Assembly: GCA_018402235.1 (NCBI GenBank)
Contig: JAGYJJ010000004.1
Coordinates: forward strand, 641,256 to 705,255
Length of the DNA stretch: 64,000 bases
Direction: 5' to 3'
Source: Candidatus Nanopelagicales bacterium
Lineage (GTDB): Bacteria; Actinomycetota; Actinomycetes; S36-B12
Shown here: positions 8,717 to 18,886 of the stretch, one piece after another
Layout: every line of letters begins with the position of its first letter
Numbering within the stretch: position 1 is the first letter of the stretch
Made by a program: the position numbers and the translations under genes
Notes under the pieces: generated by a model
Told to the model about the DNA's origin: nothing
Seen by the model: only the letters and a program-made list of their open reading frames with translations
Database searches by the model: none

Positions 8717-11700
8717 GTGCGCTCACCTCCTCGGCGATGGCCGCACCGAGTAGGTCCTCAGCATCGAGGTCGTCGGGGTCGAGGTCGTCGGGGTCGAGGT
8801 CGTCGGGGTCAGGATCGACCACCCGACGTTCGGGTAGTGCAACGACAATCAAGGAAATGACCACGACGAGTTGGAACAGCAGCCATAGGCGTCGCGAGCC
8901 GTCGTCGAACGTGACTTCCACTTCAGCCGTTGCCTGCGCTAGCGGAACAACGAAGGACGACGACCAATCCAACGGTGTTTCGAGTGCGGCAGGGGCAAGT
9001 GGCTGGCCATCGATCACCGCTCGCCATCGATCATCCGCTGTTGCGCCGACCCACAGCACACGCGATCCAGGAGGCAGATCCAACGCCGCAGGCAGTGATT
9101 GCTGAACGTACGGATCGGTATCGATATCGCCAGGCTGCGCAATGTCGAGTGCAACCGGTACGAATCGACCGGTGGCTGTGTCCACATCCCACACCTGGGC
9201 ACGTGAGGTGACGCCACCGATGCGCCAGAGAACTTCACCTTCGGCACTGGCGAGGCGACGCAAGCCCGGCTCGGAGTCCAAGGCCGGCAAGATTGAACGC
9301 GACGATCCGGCAGCGAGTTTTACGTAACGCACTCCGTAGGAACGGAGTGCATCCACTTCGCCACCACCCCGTCCGGAGGCCATAGCGGCAACGAACTCGT
9401 CGATGGGCTTCCACACAGAGGCCGGTGGAGCAGTTTCTGCATCGCCTAATGCCAGCGCCGAGCCCCCGAGCAGCGTGTATCGGACCACGCCCTGCCCGTT
9501 GTCGGACAGCACCAGCGTGCGCGGTGCCTGCGGTCCATTTGCTTCGGCTGCCACGAATGCCGGGACGTCGCTACGAGGCGCGCGCACCACAACCGTGTCG
9601 GTCCCGGGTAACCACCACACGGCGGCAGCGATGGGAGCAATTAACGCCGCGATGGCCGCAACCGCTGCCAGCGGCTGCCCCAAGGAAAGTCCTGACCGGC
9701 GAATCTTTCACGCAGGCCCTCCACCGCAACTGCGCTAGCAGCGATCATGGCCAAACCCACAACCAGCGTCATTGGTCCTGGCCAGGGCCGAACGGCCACG
9801 AGCCCTCCCGGTGGCGTGATGAGAACCAGAGATTGCACAACGCCAATAACCAGGGCCAGCAAACCAAGCACCCACCATGCACCCACCACCGGCAAAGTGT
9901 CACGGCGGAACAGGGCAAGGAAAGAAGCGAAGACCAGACCTGCGGTGACCCACAGGGGGTTCATGCCCGGGCCTCCTGGGTGCAACAGCAATACATCCAA
10001 AGGTCGCAGGTTGGGATCGATGATTGCTGGTATGTCCAAACCAGGCTCGAGTAAGAACATGCTCGGGTTGGTCACCACATGAACAGTCCACGGCATCAAC
10101 GCGAGTAGCGGCGCCAGCATCGCGATGGCGAATCGAACGACGATTCCCCACGCCTGGGGTCCTAGGCGTCGCCAAGCGATGACTGAGGCACCGATCGCGG
10201 TGATGACCCCGATGAGCCACACCGCAGGAGTGGCAGCCAAAATCACCGACATCAACAAGGCTGTGCCTCCCGCACGCCTGATCGTTCCTGAGCGGCGCGA
10301 GAGTCGAACGCCCGAGCGAATCGCGAACGGTAGGACCATTGCGGTGATGAGGGTTCCGATTCTCCCTTGCTCCACTGCGCCGGTCATCGCCGGCAGCAAC
10401 GCGTAGGCAGCACCCATCCACATGCGAATCACTTTGCTGCGCACCATCCCGCGGGAAGCAAAGTATGCGCTCCAACCGGCTATCGGCACGGCCAGGAGAA
10501 CGATCACATTCATCGCCCAATCGGCATTGCCGAACAGGGCTGTCGCCACAGTGGCAACCACGATCAGGAACGGTGCTGAGGGTGTACTAGAGCCGGGGCC
10601 AACGTCGTGCCAGGCCCGGATGTAGGACGACCACACGTCGCTTGCACCTTGCTGAACCGGCAAAAGTGCGCCACCTTGTAGCACCCCTTCGCCCCACCAC
10701 AAGGTGCGTGTAGCGATGACAGCGACGATCAACAACAGCAACGTGACCAGGACGCTGGGCTTGAGCAAGATCCGGCGCACGAACTTGTTGGAGTCGTCGG
10801 GCAAGAACGCTGCTTCTTCGTCTATCGGACCTGAATCCAAAGCGCTGATGGACGGGGCGGAGGCTGCTGAGCTGGTGGTGAGCAGACCGCCGATCGCTTC
10901 ACCTGCAGCCCGTAACTGGTCCACGGTGCCAGGGCGCAGCGACCGGGTGATGGTTGATGACTCGATGCTGGTGCGCGCGATCGATCGCCGGGAAGCCGAC
11001 AAGCGTCCTGGACGCGCAGCTACCGATGTGACTGCTCCGATCTCCTCGCGCGCAGCTTGCAGGTCCTTGCCGATCAGATAGACGGCGGCACGGATGAAAC
11101 TTCCCAAGTACAGGCGCACGGCGACGAATGGTGCGAGCGCTGTGGGCGCTTGGGCAAGCAAAACGCGCACGGCAGCCTCACGATCGGCCCGATGGGGTCG
11201 AAGATCGGTTTGCCGGCGACCATGCGCTGAAGCTTCTCGGTGGTGGACGATGGCATCGGTTGCCACGACCACCCGACCACCAGCTCGGTGAACGCGCCAA
11301 CACAGGTCGAGGTCATCACGAAACAGCGGCAGGTTGGGATCAAAGCCCCCGAGTTGATCCCAGACATCGCGGCGAATCAACATGCCCGCAGAGCTCACCG
11401 CAAGCACGTCGCGATCACCGTCGTGCTGACCTTGATCGTGTTCGCGCCGCTCCAAGCCCGTGACCCGCCGGCCATCGGCATTCACGGTTATACCTACCTC
11501 GAGTAACAGCCGGCGATCGTGCCAGCCCAGCACTTTGGGTCCCACAACAACAACGGATGGTTGCCGGTCAGCAGCGTCCAACAACGCTGCTAAGCAACGG
11601 GAGTCTGGTGCGCTGTCGTCGTGCAACAGCCATACCCATTCGACGACGTCGGCCGACAGCTCCGGCGCGTTGGCAGCTGCCAACAGCAAGCCATCGGCCA

Positions 11701-12073
11701 CGGCGGCACCGAAACCATCATTCGACGCCCTACGCACCACGCGATCTACGCCGAGTGATTCTTCGAGAATCATTGCGCTGTCGTCCTGCGAAGCGTTATC
11801 GACTCCCACCACCGCGTTCGTGGGTCGAGTTTGCTGGGCCAAGGTGGTGACCACAGCGGGCAACCACACTGCGCCGTCGTGAGAAACGATCACCGTGGTC
11901 ACATAGTGCGAGCGCCGCGCGATCATCTCCCGATCGTCGAGTTGAGTAAACGGCTCATTCAAGAAGCCGTACGGGTCGTCATGGGTGACCTCGACGTCCT
12001 GATCCACGTCGATCTCGGCGAGTTCTTGATCGAAGACGGGCTCGACCGCACCGGGGGAAGAAGTCTCGGTCAC
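8709..12073 (-). CDS. Very large GT2 glycosyltransferase with polytopic membrane and outer domain (one frameshift)
   Basis: Read as one gene of about 1,120 residues. Residues 50-330 form a GT2 domain: VSHDGAVWLP, LLHDDSAPD (DxD-like) and LPLFRDDLDLCWRVHRAG. From about residue 440 come a dozen or more hydrophobic helices. The frame then breaks near 9672-9683, and the second frame continues with GQPLAAVAAIAALIAPIAAA, an outer beta domain, a last helix and an acidic tail of DPDDL repeats. The second frame's own start would be a TTG with no ribosome site, so one frameshifted gene is preferred over two overlapping genes. It sits between whiB and DUF5719 as in other actinobacteria. Probably transfers a sugar to a lipid-linked or wall polymer; donor unknown. 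Confidence 0.85.
8759..8812. repeat. 15-bp tandem repeat coding DPDDL
   Basis: Three near-identical copies of GGGGTCGAGGTCGTC plus degenerate edges. They code the acidic C-terminal tail DPDDLDPDDLDPDDLDAEDL of the large glycosyltransferase. Confidence 0.85.
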
Positions 12074-12079
12074 CGGGTC

Positions 12080-12085
12080 AGGGTA
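12080..12085 (-). promoter_or_regulatory. -10 hexamer TACCCT for the large glycosyltransferase
   Basis: Six nt before GTG 12073; no Shine-Dalgarno is present. Confidence 0.6.
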
Positions 12086-12135
12086 CGACCCCTACGCAGG
12101 GGACGTTTCGAATAGGGCTGGCCCGCCAGGGCGCC

Positions 12136-12411
12136 TCAGACAGCTCGCTTCTTCAGCCGGCGGCGCTCACGCTCGGAAAGGCCACCCCAGATACCGAAGC
12201 GCTCGTCGTTGGCCAGGGCGTATTCCAGGCATTCACCGCGTACGTCGCAGGACAAGCAGACTCGCTTAGCCTCACGGGTACTACCGCCCTTCTCGGGGAA
12301 GAAAGCCTCCGGATCGGTCTGGGCGCACAGCGCGCGCTCTTGCCACGACAGTTCCTCAGCGTCGGCTAGCGGCAGCAGCGCAAGCTCAGCAATCGTTCCT
12401 CGGTCCGACAC
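12136..12411 (-). CDS. whiB: WhiB-family iron-sulfur transcription factor (WhiB/WhiB2 type)
   Basis: 91 residues from GTG 12411, which has AAGGAGG 8 nt upstream; the open frame continues to 12666 but that part lacks homology. Four cysteines for a [4Fe-4S] cluster are in place: ALCAQTDPEAFFP, then RVCLSCDVRGECLEYAL. The WhiB turn FGIWGGLSERERR follows, with a basic DNA-contact tail RRLKKRAV. WhiB-type members control septation and sporulation genes with WhiA in Streptomyces, and WhiB2 is essential for division in mycobacteria. The location next to fbiA and the DUF5719 block supports this orthology. Confidence 0.93.
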   Translation of the reverse strand: MSDRGTIAELALLPLADAEELSWQERALCAQTDPEAFFPEKGGSTREAKRVCLSCDVRGECLEYALANDERFGIWGGLSERERRRLKKRAV

Positions 12412-12684
12412 CCGGGATTCCTCCTTGAACCTTGTGGTGTGTTGATCGCACGCCAAAACCTCGCGATGAACACGCTTACCGGGTGTATTACAAGGGTGTA
12501 GTTCGGTCCACGTCAAGTCCAAGGTGCCCAATTCGGACACAAATCGAAGAAATTTCGGCGCTTTCGCCTGTGTTGTCCACCACACGCGCGGATTTCCGAA
12601 TGCTACAACTGTTCCATCGTCCCCCGCAGAGGGGACGCATCCGCCATTCCCAACACGCGAGATCACGCGCAGGGAGGCGGGTGG
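12412..12684. promoter_or_regulatory. Divergent whiB/fbiA intergenic region
   Basis: 273 bp with both promoters. A strong Shine-Dalgarno (AAGGAGG) precedes whiB, so whiB has a true leader, unlike many genes here. On the right AGGGAGG (12671-12677) serves fbiA. I cannot place -35/-10 pairs with confidence. Confidence 0.5.
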
Positions 12685-13692
12685 TTGGATGCGCGGGTGC
12701 GCGTGACCACATTGGCCGGAGGTATCGGTGGAGCCCGGTTCATTCGAGGCCTCCAGACATACCTACAGGAGGCATTCAACGACGTATCCATCACCGTCAT
12801 CGGCAATACCGGCGACGACATCTGGATACACGGCCTGCGCGTGTGTCCAGATCTCGACACGATCATGTACACACTCGGCGACGGAATCGATCCCGAACGT
12901 GGGTGGGGCAGACGCGATGAAACCTTCCACGCTAAGGAGGAATTGCAGGCTTACGGAGTAGAGCCGACGTGGTTTGGGCTTGGCGATCGAGATATCGCCA
13001 CGCACCTGGTGCGAACTGCAAGTTTGAACGCCGGCTACTCATTAGCTGAAGTGACCGCTGCTTTGTGCCAACGATGGAAGCCAGGCGTGGAACTGCTGCC
13101 GATGACTAACGATCGAGCCGAGACACACGTTGTGGTGGATTCCCCCGATGATCCCGGAAAGCGCATCGCCATCCACTTCCAGGAATGGTGGATCAAATAC
13201 CGCGCATCACTGACTGCCCATGATTTCGCAATCATCGGAATCGAGAACGCAACACCCGCGCCCGGTGTGCTCGAAGCAATCAGCGAAGCGGACGTAATCC
13301 TCCTGCCACCGAGTAATCCGGTCGTTTCGATCGGCTCCATCCTCGCGGTGCCCGGGATCCAAGAGGCGCTGGTGAGTGCTTCGGCACCGATCGTGGGGGT
13401 AAGTCCCATCATCTCGGGCGCGCCTGTTCGCGGCATGGCCGACGCCTGTCTGACCGCCAAAGGAATCGAAACCTCGGCCCGGGCCGTTGCCCTGAACTAC
13501 GGCGCTCGACGTTCGGGCGGCATTGTGGATGGCTGGTTAGTGGACACATCTGATGCCAGGAACGTAAAGGAAATCGAGGCTGCGGGAATCGCCTGCCGAT
13601 CGGTTCCACTGTTCATGACCGATGTGCCGGCAACGGCCCAGATGGCCGAGCAGGCGATCGATCTGGCGCGGGCCACCGAGCACGCTGGTTGA
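12685..13692 (+). CDS. fbiA: 2-phospho-L-lactate (or PEP) transferase, F420 biosynthesis
   Basis: 335 residues, CofD/FbiA family. N-terminal VTTLAGGIGGARFIRGLQ is the family's nucleotide-binding signature. It is followed by VIGNTGDDIWIHGLRVCPDLDTIMYTL and later ILLPPSNPVVSIGSILAVPGI. It joins the LPPG or EPPG donor to the deazaflavin Fo to make (dehydro-)F420-0. The TTG at 12685 is 7 nt from AGGGAGG and is taken as start; GTG 12697 or 12703 are alternatives that fit homologue length better. Its usual partner fbiB comes two genes later. Confidence 0.92.
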   Translation: MDARVRVTTLAGGIGGARFIRGLQTYLQEAFNDVSITVIGNTGDDIWIHGLRVCPDLDTIMYTLGDGIDPERGWGRRDETFHAKEELQAYGVEPTWFGLGDRDIATHLVRTASLNAGYSLAEVTAALCQRWKPGVELLPMTNDRAETHVVVDSPDDPGKRIAIHFQEWWIKYRASLTAHDFAIIGIENATPAPGVLEAISEADVILLPPSNPVVSIGSILAVPGIQEALVSASAPIVGVSPIISGAPVRGMADACLTAKGIETSARAVALNYGARRSGGIVDGWLVDTSDARNVKEIEAAGIACRSVPLFMTDVPATAQMAEQAIDLARATEHAG

Positions 13693-14214
13693 ATGGCGGG
13701 TATGAGCACCGAGGCCGCCTTCACGTCGCCTGACAAAAGTGCGCCTGACACATGGGTACGGGTTTCACCCAAACTCGTTACTGCTCGCAGGATTGTCCTG
13801 TTGATCTGGGCCATTCCGACCCTCGCTGCGCTAGGAGTGGCACTGTTTTTACTCCCCAACGTTCCCCCGTTTGTAGTAATCGCGCTGGCGGTTGTGGCCG
13901 TCGTTGTATTCGTCTGGGCTTGGTGGTTGATCGGACGACGTGTTCGCTCGTACGCCTACAGCGAGCGCGCCGACGATCTTCTCGTTTCCAGCGGCATCCT
14001 CTTTCGACGTCTGGTAATCGTTCCCTACGGCCGAATGCAACTCGTTGATGTGAAAGCTGGTCCGATAGATCGTGCACTCGGCGTCACGTCAGTGCAATTG
14101 CACACAGCAGCCGCAACCACTGACGCCGCTATCCCTGGACTCGTACCGGATGTGGCAGCGGACCTGCGTGATCGTCTGGCACGCCGAGGCGAGAGCCGTT
14201 CGGCCGGACTGTGA
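13693..14214 (+). CDS. Bacterial PH-domain membrane protein (YdbS-like)
   Basis: 173 residues with two adjacent membrane helices (IVLLIWAIPTLAALGVALFL and the next one, about residues 33-80). A bPH2 (DUF304) domain follows: YAYSERADDLLVSSGILFRRLVIVPYGRMQLVDV. It directly abuts fbiA and the second PH gene, so it is in the same operon. The family is common in pairs and its role is unknown. A second ATG at 13702 is possible. Confidence 0.85.
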   Translation: MAGMSTEAAFTSPDKSAPDTWVRVSPKLVTARRIVLLIWAIPTLAALGVALFLLPNVPPFVVIALAVVAVVVFVWAWWLIGRRVRSYAYSERADDLLVSSGILFRRLVIVPYGRMQLVDVKAGPIDRALGVTSVQLHTAAATTDAAIPGLVPDVAADLRDRLARRGESRSAGL

Positions 14215-14217
14215 TCG

Positions 14218-15683
14218 ATGACTAATTTCACGCCCGGGCCTTCGAGTGCTATTGGCGATGATCTCGGTTTAGGTATCGCGTTGCCCGGAAGCCGGCTGCT
14301 TGATTCGCAGGGCCATCGAAAGGTTCACCCGCTCTCCCCTTCGTTCACGCGGTGGCCGTCTTTCCAGCAATGGGTGGCCTGGCTATCGCATTGGGGGTGT
14401 CGGGGGCGGCCTCGATCATCGACAGACTCGAGGCCCTGCGGTTTCTGGCCTTTCTGCCCCCCGTCTTGAATGCGATCGCGGCCATCGCGCTGATTGCTTT
14501 TGCGCTTAGCATCCTTGTTGCCGCGTACCAATATCTTGCGTGGCGGGCTCTTAGTTTCTGGATCGACGACGACGGTGATCTGCGGATTCAATCCGGAGTG
14601 ATAACTCGCAACCTGCGTCGTGTTCAGTTGTCCCGGATTCAAGCTGTGGACGTGACGCAACCATTCGCCGCGCGATTGTTTTCGATGGCGGTGGTTGTGG
14701 TGGAAGTGGCCGGCCAAAGTGACTCACGAGTTCAATTGAAGTTCCTCACCTTGACCGATGCGCGCGAGATTCGCCGCGAAGTGCTCGCACGATCCGCCGG
14801 ATTATCGGGCGATACACAAGAAGCGCCGCAAAACATCGTGGCAACGGTTCCACCGGGGAGACTCGCCGGGTCACTCATCTTGCGCTTGAGCACTGTGGGG
14901 CTGTTGCTAGCAACGGCAGTGATCATCACCTTCAGTTACCTGTCCGAGGGTTGGGGTGGGATCGCCGTAGCCGCCGTTACCGGAGGCGTCCCATTGATAC
15001 TCGTGGTGTCGGAATTCATTCGCTACTACGGCTTCACCGTTGCTGAATCCCCCGATGGTCTTCGGCTGAAGTACGGACTCCTGCGCACCGAGTCGCGGAC
15101 GGTTCCACCTGGACGGGTCCAAGCGATCGACTACGTAGAGCCCTTCTTGTGGCGACGCCGCGGGTGGGCCCGCGTACGCGTAACCATTGCAGGAGTCGGA
15201 ACCGAGAACTCATCTTCGAGCAACCAGCAGGAGACCCTGCTGTTGCCGGTGGCCCCACTCGAGCAAGCCCACGACATCGTTTCGCGCATCCTTCCCGATC
15301 TGGACACTTCGACGCTCACCTGGGTGCACGCTCCGCGTCGCGCCTGGAAGCGCTCGTGGATTCAGTGGCGAAACCTTGCGGCAGGGTGGGATGAGCACAC
15401 CTTCGCCATCCGTCGGGGGCGCATCACCCGGCATCTCTGCGCCCTCCCCCACGCACGAACACAATCCGTCCGTTGGACGCAGGGGCCGTGGGAACGGGTT
15501 ATCGACCTGGCAACCATGCACGTCGACATCACCCCGGGACCAGTGACCGTGTCCGCCCTGCATCTCGACAGTGATCAGGCCCGCACCATCGCGCTCTACC
15601 AGGCAGACGCGGCGCGACGCGGACGTCGAACAGATCGATCCTTGCACTGGGGCGAAAGTGCTCGCGGTAACGAGGATCGATGA
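14218..15683 (+). CDS. Large PH-domain membrane protein (YdbT-like; one frameshift)
   Basis: About 488 residues after joining two frames. ATG 14218, three bases after the previous stop, begins a normal N-terminus. The frame carrying RKVHPLSP breaks in the C-run near 14336; one added base continues as FVHAVAVFPAMGGLAIALG into the long frame that ends at 15683. It has about four membrane helices and three bPH2-type domains, visible as repeated GxIxRxLRxVQLSRIQAVDV-like strands: ITRNLRRVQLSRIQAV, LLRTESRTVPPGRVQAI and GRITRHLCALPHARTQSV. Together with the gene before it this is the usual YdbS/YdbT pair. It overlaps fbiB by 4 bp. Confidence 0.82.
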
Positions 15684-17047
15684 ACTCGTCCATCACTATC
15701 GTCCCCATTCGAATCGACCAATCCTTCTCTCCGGGCGATGATCTATCCGCGATTGTGACCGACCACCTTGCACAGGTCGAATGGCCCGACGGATCACAGG
15801 GAATCGACGATGGCGACATCGTGGTCATCACCAGCAAAGTCGTGGCCAAGGCCGAAGGACGCATCGCTCAAGCCACCAGCAGAGACGATGCGATCCAAGA
15901 CGAGACAATCCGGGTAGTGGCCACCAAGCGGACGCCACGCGGCCTGACCACGATCAGTCAAACGGCCCACGGTCTGGTGCTCGCTGCAGCCGGAGTCGAT
16001 GCCAGCAACACCGATCAGGGAACTGTGGTGCTGTTGCCTGAGGACCCGGACGCTTCTGCCGCTCGTCTGCGCGAGGACATCGAACGCACATTCAATGTCG
16101 GGATAGGAGTTGTCATTACCGACACGATGGGCCGTCCTTGGCGCCTTGGTGTCACGGACGTAGCCATCGGCGCTTCCGGCGTTCAGGTGCTCGACGACTT
16201 CACCGGGCGACAAGACGAGTACGGCAACACATTGGAGATGACGGTGGTGGCGATTGCAGATGAGATCGCAGCGGCCGTCGAACTCGCTTCCGGCAAACTC
16301 GCTCGTGCGCCTTTGGCAGTGGTCCGTGGCTTGAGTCAGCACCTGACTGAAAAACCCGCCACTGCACGCGATGTTGTCCGTCCTCTCGAGGAGGATCTGT
16401 TTTGGCTCGGAGCCGCCGAGGCGATGAAGGAAGGCGGTCAACGGGCCGTCTCCCAGCGAAGGACGATCCGGCACTTTACGGATGACCACGTGGACGCCGA
16501 GCCCCTTGAGCGAGCCATCGCAGATGCCGTACTAGCGCCGGCTCCTCATCACAGCGAGCCGTTCAGGTTCATCGTGCTGCGCGGAGACGATCCCCACCAC
16601 GCGAATCGACGGACGCAACTTCTCGACGCCATGCGCAACGCCTGGATTGCGGATCTTTCTTCCATCGATGGCAAGCCAAGCGATGAAATCAACCGTCGCG
16701 TCGCTCGCGGCAACCTCCTGCGTACCGCACCTGTTGTGATCATCCCGATCGTCGATCTTGATTCCGGCGCCCACACCTATCCGGATGATCGCCGCAACAG
16801 TGCCGAGCGCGACTTGTTCATGGTGGCCGGCGGTGCAGCGGTCGAGAATTTGATGATCCGCCTGGCAGCAGAGGGTCTGGGTTCGGCCTGGATCTCTTCC
16901 ACCATGTTCGCCCCCGAAGTGGTGCGCGATCACTTCGACCTAGGCCAGCGAGCAATCCCACTCGGGGCCGTTGCTATCGGCCATCCATCCGCGCCCGCTC
17001 AGGGACGCCCCCCTCGTTCGGCAAGCAGTTACCTCATCGAGCCGTGA
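15680..17047 (+). CDS. fbiB: F420:glutamate ligase fused to nitroreductase-fold domain
   Basis: 455 residues. The N-terminal ~245 residues are CofE-type F420-0:gamma-glutamyl ligase: [38 protein letters not shown] and [13 protein letters not shown]. The C-terminal ~200 residues are a nitroreductase-like FMN domain: [27 protein letters not shown] and [14 protein letters not shown]. In mycobacteria this fusion reduces dehydro-F420-0 and adds the poly-glutamate tail. ATGA overlap with the PH gene shows translational coupling. Its stop is 10 bp from the convergent GDP-mannose gene. Confidence 0.93.
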   Translation: MNSSITIVPIRIDQSFSPGDDLSAIVTDHLAQVEWPDGSQGIDDGDIVVITSKVVAKAEGRIAQATSRDDAIQDETIRVVATKRTPRGLTTISQTAHGLVLAAAGVDASNTDQGTVVLLPEDPDASAARLREDIERTFNVGIGVVITDTMGRPWRLGVTDVAIGASGVQVLDDFTGRQDEYGNTLEMTVVAIADEIAAAVELASGKLARAPLAVVRGLSQHLTEKPATARDVVRPLEEDLFWLGAAEAMKEGGQRAVSQRRTIRHFTDDHVDAEPLERAIADAVLAPAPHHSEPFRFIVLRGDDPHHANRRTQLLDAMRNAWIADLSSIDGKPSDEINRRVARGNLLRTAPVVIIPIVDLDSGAHTYPDDRRNSAERDLFMVAGGAAVENLMIRLAAEGLGSAWISSTMFAPEVVRDHFDLGQRAIPLGAVAIGHPSAPAQGRPPRSASSYLIEP

Positions 17048-17057
17048 AAACTACTCG

Positions 17058-18134
17058 TTAGGAGTCGGTCGAGTACCGAATCGCCGTTGGCGGTAGTTCG
17101 ATATCAGGCCAAACTCGAGCACCGTCGCGTAGTTCGTTGCGAGCTCCGATGACCGCACCGTCCCCTACCACCACTCCATGAAGTTCACACCCCGCACCGA
17201 TGCGCGCACCGACTCCGATGATGCTGCCAACAACCTGTGCACCCTGCTCGATCACCGCACGGTCAAATACCACCGATCCATCGATGTTGGCGTCAGCCTC
17301 AATCACCACATCTCGACCGATCGACGAACCCCCCTCCACGCAAGCCGAGTCAGCGATGTGCGAACCCGAGAGAATCAGGGAGTCTCCGGTTTGGATAACG
17401 GCGGGCGATGGTGCGTGACCAAGAACCAAATCTTTGCTGCCTTGGACGAATGCCAACGGCGTACCCAGGTCCAACCAGTAGCCCTCATCCACCACTCCCC
17501 GAACTTGCGCTCCAGACGCCAGCAAACCTGGGAAAGTCTCACGCTCAACGGACACCACACGACCAGTGGGAATCTGCTCGATGACCGACCTTTTGAACAC
17601 ATAACAACCGGCGTTGATGAGGTCGGTGATGATCTCCTCGGGAGTGCTGGGTTTCTCCAAAAAGGCTTGCACGCGACCATCGGCGTCGATGGGCACGAGT
17701 CCATACGCACGCGGATCATCCACGGGTGTCAGATACAACGTGACATCGCTGCCTGACCGCACGTGCGCTTCAACGAGCCCAGAAATGTCGAGGCCACTGA
17801 GGACATCTCCATTGAAGATCAAAACCGGATCATCCGGACCCGACTCCAAGTGCGCCAGAGCATGACGAATCGCCCCGCCCGTACCGAGGGGCTCCTCTTC
17901 GGTTGCGATAACCACCTCGATACCAAGGTCGGCATCTTCGATGAACTCGGCGAAAACCTCAGCTCGATAACTCGTGGCAAGCACGATCCGACGAACTCCG
18001 GCGTCTCGCGCCCGGGTGATCTGATGCACGGTGAATGGAACGCCAGCAACAGGGAGCATCGGCTTGGGCGTATTCACGGTGAGCGGGCGCAGCCGGGTCC
18101 CTTGCCCACCCACAAGCAACACAGCCTCGGTCAT
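17058..18134 (-). CDS. manC: Mannose-1-phosphate guanylyltransferase
   Basis: 358 residues, nucleotidyltransferase plus left-handed beta-helix. The activation loop is LVGGQGTRLRPLTVNTPKPMLPV (residues 7-29), the metal site FNGDVLSG, and the substrate loops EEPLGTGGAIRHAL and VDEGYWLDLGTP. About 90 C-terminal residues form hexapeptide repeats (GSIIGVGARIGAGCELHGVVV). Orthologues beside fbiAB in mycobacteria make GDP-mannose from Man-1-P, the product of manB. A UDP-glucose-type substrate cannot be excluded by sequence alone. Confidence 0.87.
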   Translation of the reverse strand: MTEAVLLVGGQGTRLRPLTVNTPKPMLPVAGVPFTVHQITRARDAGVRRIVLATSYRAEVFAEFIEDADLGIEVVIATEEEPLGTGGAIRHALAHLESGPDDPVLIFNGDVLSGLDISGLVEAHVRSGSDVTLYLTPVDDPRAYGLVPIDADGRVQAFLEKPSTPEEIITDLINAGCYVFKRSVIEQIPTGRVVSVERETFPGLLASGAQVRGVVDEGYWLDLGTPLAFVQGSKDLVLGHAPSPAVIQTGDSLILSGSHIADSACVEGGSSIGRDVVIEADANIDGSVVFDRAVIEQGAQVVGSIIGVGARIGAGCELHGVVVGDGAVIGARNELRDGARVWPDIELPPTAIRYSTDS

Positions 18135-18184
18135 CGGGCAAGGGTGCCACAGACTGGATCGGACACGAACCGGAGAATGTCGTC

Positions 18185-18877
18185 ATGTCGCAAGCGCACT
18201 CCGACGTCCGAAGCGCACTGCTGGCCCGGCGTGATCCGGGTCAACCCTTCATCACCCATCTGGGGATCGACGGACGCGTCGAGTTATCGGGTGCATCAGT
18301 GGCCAATGCAGCGGCGAAGATCGCGAATGCGCTGGTGAATGAATTCGACCTTGAACCTGGCGCCACAGTCGGTGTGCATCTGCCCTGGCACTGGCAAAGG
18401 ATCACCTGGTTGCTCGGTATTTGGTCTGCAGGCTGCATCGCGATGCCCGGAGGAGGAGAGGAATGCGATGTGCTGGTCGCGGGTCCGTTGGAGGCTGCGG
18501 GTTTGCCCGGTGGCGTCCAAGTGGTGTCCACCCACCCGTTCGGAATGCCGCTCGATCCCGCCGCAGCCGCGCAATTTCCTCCCGGCGTTGAGGACGTGAC
18601 CCTCGCGGTGCGGACCCAGCCTGACCAACAGATCTACGTCGCTGATCACTCGCAAGCTCTCGCCCTGGACGGGCTAACCCAGCAACAGCTGCTCGATAAG
18701 GGCCGAGGCGTCGCGAACGACAATCCTGAGATCCTCAGGCTGGGTGTAATCCAGGGCGAGAGCCAATGGTGGTTGCCCGCGGTGTGGCCGCTAGTCATGG
18801 ACGGATCGGTCGTCATCGCCGATCCTGAGCAGGTTGCGCGCCTTCAGGACGAGTCTTTGGATGGGTCGCTCTCGTGA
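18185..18877 (+). CDS. TIGR03089 family protein
   Basis: 230 residues. Actinobacterial family that resembles the N-terminal part of AMP-binding enzymes (GASVANAAAKIANALVNEFDLEPGATVGVHLPWHW and WSAGCIAMPGGGEECDVLVAG) but has no adenylation P-loop, so it is probably not an active ligase. It is transcribed away from manC with a 50-bp gap and runs toward the amidase gene. Confidence 0.8.
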   Translation: MSQAHSDVRSALLARRDPGQPFITHLGIDGRVELSGASVANAAAKIANALVNEFDLEPGATVGVHLPWHWQRITWLLGIWSAGCIAMPGGGEECDVLVAGPLEAAGLPGGVQVVSTHPFGMPLDPAAAAQFPPGVEDVTLAVRTQPDQQIYVADHSQALALDGLTQQQLLDKGRGVANDNPEILRLGVIQGESQWWLPAVWPLVMDGSVVIADPEQVARLQDESLDGSLS

Positions 18878-18886
18878 CATTCCAGC

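Noticed and set aside
9641-9683. Two separate overlapping genes at the large glycosyltransferase
   Set aside because: The second frame would need a TTG with no ribosome site and starts in the middle of a membrane domain; a frameshift fits better.
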